DNA of 41,937 nucleotides from NCBI RefSeq assembly GCF_001083785.1, contig NZ_LAVL01000068.1, positions 1 to 41,937 of the forward strand, in the 5' to 3' direction. The notes beneath the pieces are model-generated. The model did no database searches, was not told the DNA's origin, and saw nothing but the letters and a program-made list of their open reading frames with translations. Of this stretch, positions 14,286-20,708 are shown piece by piece. Position 1 is the first letter of the stretch, and every line of letters begins with the position of its first letter. Position numbers and translations under genes: made by a program. This stretch comes from Nonomuraea sp. SBT364 (GTDB lineage: Bacteria; Actinomycetota; Actinomycetes; Streptosporangiales; Streptosporangiaceae).

Positions 14286-15490
14286 CCGCCTGCCTGGAGG
14301 AGGTGGCCGCCGACGCGTACCCGCGCATCGTCGCCACGCTCATCCGCGTCACCGGCGACTGGACACTGGCCGAGGACTGCGCCCAGGAGGCGCTGGCCCT
14401 GGCCGTGCAGCGGTGGCCCGGGGAGGGCGAGCCCGCCAACCCGGGCGGCTGGCTCATGACGGTGGCGCGCAACCGCGCGATCGACACGTTGCGCCGCGCC
14501 TCGGTGGAGCGCCGCAAGCTGGCCGAGCTGGCCGCGCTCACGCCGGACGCGGACGAGACCCCCGGCGCGGGGCGAGAGGAGGAGGTCGTGGACGACCGGC
14601 TGCGGCTCGTGTTCACCTGCTGCCACCCGGCTCTGGCACTGGAGTCACGTGTGGCGCTGACACTGCGGACCGTCTGCGGGGTGCCGACGGCGGACATCGC
14701 GCGCGCCTTCCTGGTCACCGAGTCGGCCATGACCCGCCGCCTGACCAGGGCCAAGACGAAGATCGCCGACGCGGGCATCCCGTACCGGGTGCCGAGCGGC
14801 CGGGCGCTGGGGGAGCGGCTGCCCGGCGTCCTGGCGGTGCTCTACCTGCTGTTCACGCAGGGCTACAACGCCGACGGCGATCCCGCCTTCGCCGAGGAGG
14901 CGATCCGGCTGGCGCGGCTGCTGCGCCGGCTCATGCCGGGGCAGCGCGAGGTGCCGGCGCTGCTGGCGCTCTTCCTCCTGCAGCACTCCCGCCGGGACGC
15001 CCGCCGCGACGCCGACGGCGGCCTGCTCACGCTCGACCGGCAGGACCGGTCACGCTGGGACCGGCAGGCGATCGCCGAGGGCCTGGCCGTCCTGGCCGAG
15101 GCGGAGCGGGACAGCCCGTACGGGCTGCAGGCGCGCATCGCCGCCTGCCATGCCACCGCGCCGTCGGTGTCCGGCACGGACTGGGCGGAGATCGCCCGAT
15201 GCTACGACGGGCTGGCGGCGATGCGGTCCACGCCCGTGGTCGAGCTGAACCGGGCCGTCGCGCACGGCTACGCGCACGGGCCGGAGGCCGGGCTCGCGCT
15301 GCTGGCCAGGTCGCGTGCGGGCGGCGCGCTGGACGCCCACCCGCTCGCTCTCGCCGCCGAGGCCGAGCTCACCGCCCGGAGCGGCGATCACCAGCGCGCC
15401 GCCGCCCTGTTCAGGCAGGCGGCGGACGTCGCGCACAGCGAGCCCGAACGCCGCGCGCTGCTCGACCGCGCCGCCGAGACGTCCGGGTGA
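14282..15490 (+). CDS. RNA polymerase sigma factor, ECF42 group with long C-terminal extension
   Basis: 402 residues, more than twice a minimal ECF sigma. Sigma region 2: YPRIVATLIRVTGDWTLAEDCAQEALALAVQRWP and GGWLMTVARNRAIDTLRR (residues 13-80). Region 4: RVALTLRTVCGVPTADIARAFLVTESAMTRRLTRAKTKI (residues 121-160). The remaining 230 residues are helical, with TPR-like character (VELNRAVAHGYAHGPEAGLALL, ERRALLDRAAE), and include RVPSGRALGERLPGVLAVLYLLFTQGY in pieces typical of ECF42. No anti-sigma gene is present; in this group the C-terminal extension replaces it as control element. GTG start overlaps the YCII stop. Confidence 0.95.
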   Translation: MTACLEEVAADAYPRIVATLIRVTGDWTLAEDCAQEALALAVQRWPGEGEPANPGGWLMTVARNRAIDTLRRASVERRKLAELAALTPDADETPGAGREEEVVDDRLRLVFTCCHPALALESRVALTLRTVCGVPTADIARAFLVTESAMTRRLTRAKTKIADAGIPYRVPSGRALGERLPGVLAVLYLLFTQGYNADGDPAFAEEAIRLARLLRRLMPGQREVPALLALFLLQHSRRDARRDADGGLLTLDRQDRSRWDRQAIAEGLAVLAEAERDSPYGLQARIAACHATAPSVSGTDWAEIARCYDGLAAMRSTPVVELNRAVAHGYAHGPEAGLALLARSRAGGALDAHPLALAAEAELTARSGDHQRAAALFRQAADVAHSEPERRALLDRAAETSG

Positions 15491-15496
15491 CGGTCT

Positions 15497-16210
15497 TCAG
15501 CGTCGCGTTTCGGCGGCGCTCACGACCTTCGTCTCGGTGAGCCGGTCGAGCAGCCGCCGCCGGTCGCCCCACGCGACGGGCACCCAGTCCAGCCAGGCGA
15601 ACGGTCCCAGCAGCGGGCTGAGCCGCCGCACGATCCCGGTGACCGGATGGATTCGCAGCCCGGTCTCGGTCACGACGAGCAGTTTCATGACGCGCTTGCC
15701 CGGCGTCGCGCCGGTCCACGCCTCCAGCAGCCCCAGGACGACGATCGACCAGAGCAGGGCGAGCGGCACGCCCAGGCTGTAGAGCAGCCCGGCGCCCGCG
15801 TAGGCGTCGGCGGCGCACTGCAGGGGCGCGATCGACACGCACGCGTCGCCGATCTTGACGGACACGAACGGGGGGAACGCCAGCGAGAAGCCGACCCCCT
15901 CCTCAGCCACCCGCGCGACCCCCTGCACGAGCAGCGCGATCGTGACGCCGACCAGCGGCAGGTTGTCGATCACCACGGCGACGATCCGCCTGTCCATGGG
16001 CCCCGGCGGCGCCGGGCGTAAGCCGGCGAACGAGGCCGCCGCCTCCTCCGGCGGGCCGAGCCGGCTCAGCGCCTCGTCCAGCTCCCCCGCCTCCGCCGCC
16101 TCCGACAGGTGGTCGCCGAGCTCCGCCTTCGCCCTGTCACGGTCGGGGGCGGGCAACTGGCGGACGACCCGTTCGGTGTAGTCGTCGATCGTCTGTTTCG
16201 CGTCGCTCAC
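15497..16210 (-). CDS. RDD-family membrane protein with N-terminal HAAS-like domain
   Basis: 237 residues. Residues 1-60 (DAKQTIDDYTERVVRQLPAP, ELGDHLSEAAEAG, ALSRLGPPEEAAASFAG) form a helical HAAS/DUF1700-like domain, which typically sits in proteins controlled by a PadR neighbour. The rest is an RDD-type membrane domain (PMDRRIVAVVIDNLPLVG, then GATPGKRVMKLLVV and DWVPVAWGDRRRLLDRLTETKVV) with three or four spans. The GTG start overlaps the PadR stop by 4 bp. It converges with the sigma gene (6-bp gap). Function unknown; probably envelope stress related. Confidence 0.85.
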   Translation of the reverse strand: MSDAKQTIDDYTERVVRQLPAPDRDRAKAELGDHLSEAAEAGELDEALSRLGPPEEAAASFAGLRPAPPGPMDRRIVAVVIDNLPLVGVTIALLVQGVARVAEEGVGFSLAFPPFVSVKIGDACVSIAPLQCAADAYAGAGLLYSLGVPLALLWSIVVLGLLEAWTGATPGKRVMKLLVVTETGLRIHPVTGIVRRLSPLLGPFAWLDWVPVAWGDRRRLLDRLTETKVVSAAETRR

Positions 16211-16593
16211 GGTTGCACCTCGCCAAGGGTGTCGAGTAGCTGTCGCATCGCGTCGACCAGGCCGCCCCACTCGGTGCGCAGCATGGCCAGGTACGCGCGA
16301 CCGTCGGGCGTGATCACGTAGTACTTGCGTGGCCTGGCGCGCCCTTCGGCCTCCCAGGTCGCCACGATGTGGCCCGAGTCCTCCAGGCGGTGCAGCAGCG
16401 GGTAGAGGGTGCCCTCCTTGACCTCCAGGACTCCCTCGCCCGCCTGCCCCAGCACTTTCAGCAGCTCGTAGCCATAGCGGCGGCGGACACTGAGCACCGA
16501 CAGCACGGCCAGCTCGGTCGTGCCCCGGGCGAGCTCGCGGCGCAGGCGGGCGATGGTCGCCGACCCCTGCGCCTCCTCGGTGTCCTCAGCCAT
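16207..16593 (-). CDS. PadR family transcriptional regulator
   Basis: 128 residues. Winged HTH of PadR type: LARGTTELAVLSVLSVRRRYGYELLKVLGQAG, GTLYPLLHRLEDSGHIVATWEAEGRARPRKYYVITPDGR, with the hallmark LYPLLHRLE and RKYYxxTxxG. The C-terminal helix is short, as in PadR subfamily 2. It is cotranscribed and coupled with the HAAS-RDD membrane protein gene, the standard PadR partner. A near-perfect long palindrome lies upstream (16609-16637). Confidence 0.93.
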   Translation of the reverse strand: MAEDTEEAQGSATIARLRRELARGTTELAVLSVLSVRRRYGYELLKVLGQAGEGVLEVKEGTLYPLLHRLEDSGHIVATWEAEGRARPRKYYVITPDGRAYLAMLRTEWGGLVDAMRQLLDTLGEVQP

Positions 16594-16608
16594 ACGACCA
16601 CCGTACGA

Positions 16609-16637
16609 CCCGATGCCTTGCGTGACAAGGTATCGGG
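16609..16637. promoter_or_regulatory. PadR operator
   Basis: Arms CCCGATGCCTTG and CAAGGTATCGGG pair at 11 of 12 positions around a 5-bp spacer, 16-44 bp upstream of the PadR start. The inner ATRCCTTG / CAAGGTAT resembles other PadR sites. Confidence 0.65.
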
Positions 16638-16711
16638 CCGAACTCAGCCCTCTGAGGCGGTCGCGGCCGTGTTGGTGCTCGACCGGTCATGAGCGCATAG
16701 GTCCGGTTTGC

Positions 16712-16717
16712 TAGGCT
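16712..16717 (+). promoter_or_regulatory. -10 box TAGGCT of the MFS gene leader
   Basis: TAGGCT fits the actinobacterial -10. Transcription would start near 16723-16726, at or just before the leader peptide ATG at 16726, so the leader ORF would be leaderless. No good -35 is evident. Confidence 0.4.
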
Positions 16718-16725
16718 CCCGGCCC

Positions 16726-16746
16726 ATGGCCTCGTTCACCAAGTAA
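16726..16746 (+). CDS. Leader peptide MASFTK of the MFS pump
   Basis: A six-codon ORF (ATG GCC TCG TTC ACC AAG, stop TAA) lies 9 nt after a -10 box and 92 nt before the MFS start. Its stop codon is followed at once by CTCCAGG, which can pair with the CCTGGAG that carries the MFS ribosome binding site. This is the arrangement of drug-inducible translational attenuators. The call rests on position and RNA pairing, not on homology. Confidence 0.5.
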   Translation: MASFTK

Positions 16747-16827
16747 CTCCAGGCGCGCCCCATCGCGGCGCGACAGGTGCCCGTTCTTCTCTTCGGCTCT
16801 CGTCCGTGACGAGCGCCTGGCCTGGAG
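16747..16827 (+). promoter_or_regulatory. Candidate translational attenuator in the MFS mRNA leader
   Basis: CTCCAGG (16747-16753) is complementary to CCTGGAG (16821-16827), the only ribosome binding site before the MFS ATG; CCAGGCGC (16749-16756) is also complementary to GCGCCTGG (16813-16820). An alternative hairpin GGCTCTCGTC, CGT, GACGAGCGCC (16795-16817, one mismatch) would compete, as would CGCGCC with GGCGCG near 16754-16772. A ribosome stalled on the leader peptide would cover CTCCAGG and free the ribosome binding site. Confidence 0.5.
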
Positions 16828-16838
16828 TTCCCTTCATC

Positions 16839-18254
16839 ATGGCTTCTCGTTCCGCGCCCGACCGTGCCCTGGGCCGGTCCTGGCTGGTCCTGGCTCTGCT
16901 CTCCCTTCTTCAGTTCCTCATCGCCGTCGACGTCACCGTGGTCAACGTGGCGCTGCCCTCCATCGGCGAGGAGTTCGGCGCCGACGCCACGGCGCTGGCC
17001 TGGGTGGTCAACGGATACGCGCTCGTCGGCGGCGGGCTGCTGCTGTTCGGCGGCCGGCTCGCCGACCTGCTGGGCCGTCGCCGGCTGTTCCTGGCCGGCG
17101 CCGCGATCTTCGGGGTGGCGTCGCTCGCCGCCGGCCTGGCGCCCACCCTGGAGACGCTGATCGCCGCGCGCTTCGGACAGGGCGTGGGCGAGGCGCTGGC
17201 CTCGCCCGCCGCGATGTCGCTGATCGCGCTGCTGTTCACCGATCCGGCCGAGCGGGCCAGGGCGCTCGGCGTCTGGGGTGCGATCTCGGGCAGCGGCCTG
17301 GCTGTCGGCGTCCTGCTCTCCGGGGCGCTCACCGAGCTGCTCCACTGGCGATGGATCTTCTTCGTCAACGTGCCGCTCGCCCTCGTGGTGGTGCTGGTGA
17401 CGCCGCTGCTGGTGCGCGGCGACGGGCCCCGCGCCGGTGGCCGGCTGGACCTGCCGGGGGCGGCGCTGCTGACGTTCGGTCCCGTCGCTGTCGTGTACGG
17501 GATCCTGCGGGCGGCCCACGCGCCGTGGACCGACCCCGGCGTCCTGGTGCCGCTGGGCGCGGGGGTGCTGTCGCTGGCCCTGTTCGTCCTGGTCGAGGCC
17601 CGGACCCGGGAGCCGCTGGTGCCGCTGGGCTTCTTCACCGACCGCACCCGCGCCGTGGCGAACGCGGCGACCGTGCTGCTCAGCGCCGCGCTGTCGACCA
17701 CGTTCTTCCTGGCCACCCTCTACCTGCAGAACGTGCTGGGGCTCAGCCCGCTGCGGTCGGGCCTGGCCTTCCTGCCGTTCTGCGCCGCGCTCCTGCTGGC
17801 CGTCACCCGGGTGGCCGGGCTCATCCGGGTGCTCGGCATGAAGTACACGGCGATCACCGGCCTGCTGTGCACGGCGGCCGGGGTGGGCTGGCTGGCCCGG
17901 CTGCCCGTCGAGGGGCGGCTCTGGGTGGACGTGGTGCCCGGCATGGTCGCGGTCGCGGCCGGGATGGCCATCGGGCTGATCGCCCTGCAGAACGCGGCAC
18001 TGCACGGGGTGACCGAGGCGGACGCCGGGGTCGCCTCGGGGGTGCAGCGGTCGGTGGACCAGCTCGGCGGCGCCTTCGGCCTGGCCGTCCTGGTCGGCGC
18101 GGCCGCCGCCGTCACGGCGGGCACGGCGGGCGCGGCGGACGGTCCGGCGGCGCTGGTCGCGGGCTATCAGACCGCGTTCCGCTACGCCCTGATCGGCGTG
18201 CTCGTGGCCGCCCTCGGCATGTGGCTGGCCGCCCGCGACGACCGGCGGACCTGA
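16839..18254 (+). CDS. DHA2-type MFS drug transporter (14 spans)
   Basis: 471 residues with 14 predicted spans. MFS signatures: helix 1 motif QFLIAVDVTVVNVALPSIGEEF (the D-x-T-V-V-N-V-A-L-P motif of DHA2 exporters), motif A GGRLADLLGRRRLF, and motif C region GAISGSGLAVGVLLSGALTE. It is a proton-coupled exporter, most similar in layout to multidrug or antibiotic pumps such as LfrA/QacA relatives. The start at ATG 16839 has GGAG 11 nt before it, a rather long distance; GTG 16806 is an alternative. The mRNA leader encodes a short peptide and hairpins that suggest induction by a ribosome-targeting compound. Confidence 0.92.
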   Translation: MASRSAPDRALGRSWLVLALLSLLQFLIAVDVTVVNVALPSIGEEFGADATALAWVVNGYALVGGGLLLFGGRLADLLGRRRLFLAGAAIFGVASLAAGLAPTLETLIAARFGQGVGEALASPAAMSLIALLFTDPAERARALGVWGAISGSGLAVGVLLSGALTELLHWRWIFFVNVPLALVVVLVTPLLVRGDGPRAGGRLDLPGAALLTFGPVAVVYGILRAAHAPWTDPGVLVPLGAGVLSLALFVLVEARTREPLVPLGFFTDRTRAVANAATVLLSAALSTTFFLATLYLQNVLGLSPLRSGLAFLPFCAALLLAVTRVAGLIRVLGMKYTAITGLLCTAAGVGWLARLPVEGRLWVDVVPGMVAVAAGMAIGLIALQNAALHGVTEADAGVASGVQRSVDQLGGAFGLAVLVGAAAAVTAGTAGAADGPAALVAGYQTAFRYALIGVLVAALGMWLAARDDRRT

Positions 18255-18264
18255 TCCGCGTCCG

Positions 18265-19755
18265 TCACGACAGCCGGCACTTGCTCATGGGGGTGTAGGG
18301 GTTGGCCGGCTCCTCACCCTCGGCTCTCGGGTAGTCCGGGTACTTCCACGCGCACAGCTTCGTCGTCGTGACCGCGTGGTCGCTGCCCTGGCACTTCATG
18401 CTCTGCCAGCCGACCATGTACGAGACTCCCGTGTAGCCCTGCGCCTTGCAGTAGGCGGCGGCGTCGTTCCAGGTGACCTGGCCGGTCGAGGGGGCGGGGC
18501 CCGGCGGCTTGGTGGACTCCTGACTGGAGGGCGTCTTGGGAGCCGCGGACTGGTGCGTCGTCCTCGGCGTGGACTTGGACGTCTTGGGGGCGCTGCTGGG
18601 CTTGCGGCTGCGCGGCGGGTCCGGGTCCGGGTCGGACGGCCGAGGTGTGGAGGACCTGCGGGGCGCCCGGGGCGGGGTGGCCGTGGCGCTCTTGGCCAGG
18701 TCGTTCACCTCGCCCTGCATCGCGGTGATCGACGGCGGGTGCGTGGCGGGCTGCGGCGCCGGCGTGCCGGAGGTCACAGTGGCGCTCGCCGTCGGCGCCG
18801 CGACCTTCTGCTGCTGGGCGGTGGCGGGCGCCAGGGCGTAGAAGCCGACGCCGGCGGCGGTGCCGAGGGCCGCGGCGATCGACACCGCGACGACCGTGCG
18901 CCGACGTCCCGGCTTGCCCGGCGGGGTGCGCTGCCAGGAGGGGGCGGGCAGCGCGCGGAGCCGTTCGACCACCTGGGCGGCGGTGGGCCGCCGGGCCGGG
19001 TCCTTGGCCAGGCACTCCCGCAGCAGGCGCCGGAACCGCTCCTCCAGCCCGCCGAGATCGGGCTCGCTGCTCAGCACCGCGTGCAGGGTGGCGGGGATGG
19101 TGTCGCCGCCGAAGGCCCGCCGGCCCGTGGCCGCGTAGTGCATGGTCGCGGCCCAGGTGAACAGGTCGGCGGGCGGTCCGACGTCGCCGCCCGCGATCTG
19201 CTCGGGCGCCATGTAGGCGGGGCTGCCGATCGGCTGGCTGGTGACGACCGACTGGCTCAGGTCCAGCGCCTTGGCGATCCCGAAGTCGATCACCACCGGG
19301 CCGTCGGGGCCGAGCAGCACGTTGCCGGGCTTGAAGTCGCGGTGCACGACCCCGGCCGCGTGGATCGCGGCCAGCGCCGTCGCCGTGTTGATGGCCAGCC
19401 GCTGCAGCGCCGCCGCGCCGCGCGGCCCGTTCGCCCGGACCGACTCCTGCAGCGAGGGGCCGTCCACGAACTCGCTGACGATGTACGGCCTGCTGCCGGC
19501 GAAGCCGGAGTCGAGCATCTGCGCCGTGCAGAACGGCGCCACCCGCTTGGCCGTCTCCACCTCGCGCAGGAAGCGCACGCGCGCCTCGTCGTCGGCGATC
19601 AGGTACGGATGCAGCAGCTTGACCGCGACCCGGACACCCTCGGGGCCCCGGCCCGCGTACACGGCGCCCTGCCCGCCCGCGCCGAGCCTGCCCTCCAGCC
19701 GGTACGGCCCGACGGTGCGCGGATCGTCGGGAAGCAGGGTCAGCAACTCGGGCAC
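18265..19755 (-). CDS. Membrane serine/threonine protein kinase (Hanks type)
   Basis: 496 residues. Kinase domain 18-270: P-loop GAGGQGAVY (25-33), Lys46, catalytic HRDFKPGN with Asp140 and Asn145, DFG at 157-159, and APE in MAPEQIAG. Membrane span near 289-310 (VVAVSIAAALGTAAGVGFYAL). The outer part is a long Pro/Ser/Thr/Lys linker (about residues 315-425) and a terminal module of about 65 residues with four Cys (YCKAQGY, MKCQGSD, KLCAWKY, MSKCRLS) that could form two disulfides. There are no PASTA repeats. The outer module is presumably the sensor; its ligand is unknown. The gene converges on the MFS pump with a 10-bp gap. Confidence 0.93.
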   Translation of the reverse strand: MPELLTLLPDDPRTVGPYRLEGRLGAGGQGAVYAGRGPEGVRVAVKLLHPYLIADDEARVRFLREVETAKRVAPFCTAQMLDSGFAGSRPYIVSEFVDGPSLQESVRANGPRGAAALQRLAINTATALAAIHAAGVVHRDFKPGNVLLGPDGPVVIDFGIAKALDLSQSVVTSQPIGSPAYMAPEQIAGGDVGPPADLFTWAATMHYAATGRRAFGGDTIPATLHAVLSSEPDLGGLEERFRRLLRECLAKDPARRPTAAQVVERLRALPAPSWQRTPPGKPGRRRTVVAVSIAAALGTAAGVGFYALAPATAQQQKVAAPTASATVTSGTPAPQPATHPPSITAMQGEVNDLAKSATATPPRAPRRSSTPRPSDPDPDPPRSRKPSSAPKTSKSTPRTTHQSAAPKTPSSQESTKPPGPAPSTGQVTWNDAAAYCKAQGYTGVSYMVGWQSMKCQGSDHAVTTTKLCAWKYPDYPRAEGEEPANPYTPMSKCRLS

Positions 19756-19786
19756 CGAGCCTCCTCGGCGGCGTGCCCTCCGGCGT

Positions 19787-20443
19787 TCAGGACGCCGTCC
19801 TCGGGACCGTGATCGGCCGGCCGGGCGGGAGCTGGGCGACCAGTCCCTCGGCGGTCGCGGTGATCAGTAGCACGAAGTAGTCCTCCGGGGTGTGTGCGGG
19901 GATGCCGGCCGTCGCCTGCAGCAGCAGGTCGGACGCGGCCATCGCGGCCAGCGCCTCGGCTTCGGCCGCAGATCCGTGGAGGGCCGCCCGCTCCTGCTCG
20001 GCCACGGTGACGCCCAGGGTGATGGTGGCGATCGCCGAACTGAGCACGGTGGCGGCGGCCGGGTCGTAGCCGCGCCTGCCCAGGGCGGTGATCTGCTGCT
20101 CCAGGAGCCGGATGCCCGACGCCCCGCGAGGGAACAGCCGCAGGAAATAGCGGGCCGTGCCCGGATGCCCGAGCGTGAAGCGCCGCAACTGGGCGGCGAA
20201 GCTGACCAGGTGGGCGGCGGCCGGCTCGGCGGGGTCGTCGACCAGCTCCAGCTCGGCCAGGATCGCCTCGCCGACCAGGCTCTCCAGCGCTGATCGGCTC
20301 GGCACGTGGCGATAGACCGCCGCCGTGGTGACGCCGAGTGCGTCGGCCACCTTCTGCATGGTCAGCTCGACCAGGCCGATCCGCATCCCGGCTTCGACCA
20401 CGTCATGCAGCGTGAACATGGCCGTGCGCCCGCCGGTCCTCAT
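19787..20443 (-). CDS. TetR family transcriptional regulator
   Basis: 218 residues. HTH at residues 10-56: TLHDVVEAGMRIGLVELTMQKVADALGVTTAAVYRHVPSRSALE. The C-terminal part is helical with a TetR_C-like end (DYFVLLITATAEGLVAQLPPG). GGGAAGG lies 8 nt before ATG 20443. It is 31 bp upstream of the kinase gene in the same direction and divergent from the ABC-F leader, so it could regulate either. Confidence 0.88.
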   Translation of the reverse strand: MRTGGRTAMFTLHDVVEAGMRIGLVELTMQKVADALGVTTAAVYRHVPSRSALESLVGEAILAELELVDDPAEPAAAHLVSFAAQLRRFTLGHPGTARYFLRLFPRGASGIRLLEQQITALGRRGYDPAAATVLSSAIATITLGVTVAEQERAALHGSAAEAEALAAMAASDLLLQATAGIPAHTPEDYFVLLITATAEGLVAQLPPGRPITVPRTAS

Positions 20444-20483
20444 CGCAGCCTTCCCATGGTTTCGGGGCCTAACTTAGAAGAAT

Positions 20484-20517
20484 GATCACCCGGCCGCAAG
20501 AGCTGGAGATCACCGGG
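20484..20517. repeat. Direct repeat GATCACCCGG / GATCACCGGG
   Basis: Two near-identical 10-mers 24 bp apart (start to start) lie in the gap between the TetR gene and the ABC-F leader. They could be sites for the TetR protein, but the arrangement as direct repeats is unusual for it. Weak. Confidence 0.25.
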
Positions 20518-20561
20518 TAATGCCTTTGCGGGGTCGGCAGCGCGCTTGTTACCTTTGAGGC

Positions 20562-20585
20562 ATGCAGTACTTGTACTTCCTCTGA
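20562..20585 (+). CDS. Leader peptide MQYLYFL of the ABC-F gene
   Basis: A seven-codon ORF (ATG CAG TAC TTG TAC TTC CTC, stop TGA) directly follows a -10-like TTACCTTT, so it is probably leaderless. It is hydrophobic and aromatic, as are many peptides that stall ribosomes with drugs bound in the exit tunnel. Its stop is 3 nt from the base of a large hairpin. Upstream ORFs of this kind control ABC-F resistance genes in actinomycetes. Confidence 0.6.
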   Translation: MQYLYFL

Positions 20586-20587
20586 GA

Positions 20588-20656
20588 ACGACGGCCTCAG
20601 CCCCCGGTCAGCGGGTGCGGCTGAGCGTTCCGCCGTCGTGTCTCACCTTTTCCCGG
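20588..20656 (+). promoter_or_regulatory. Attenuator hairpin before the ABC-F gene
   Basis: Outer stem ACGACGGC (20588-20595) with GCCGTCGT (20632-20639), inner stem CTCAGCC (20596-20602) with GGCTGAG (20619-20625), both perfect, followed by CTCACCTTTT. This looks like a Rho-independent terminator or strong block whose left foot would be covered by a ribosome stalled on the MQYLYFL leader. Opening of the hairpin would let transcription reach the ABC-F gene. Confidence 0.6.
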
Positions 20657-20708
20657 ATCGCCGCCCGGCCTCTTCGGCATGCGCGGGATCCGGTTCTCCG
20701 GAGGAAGT

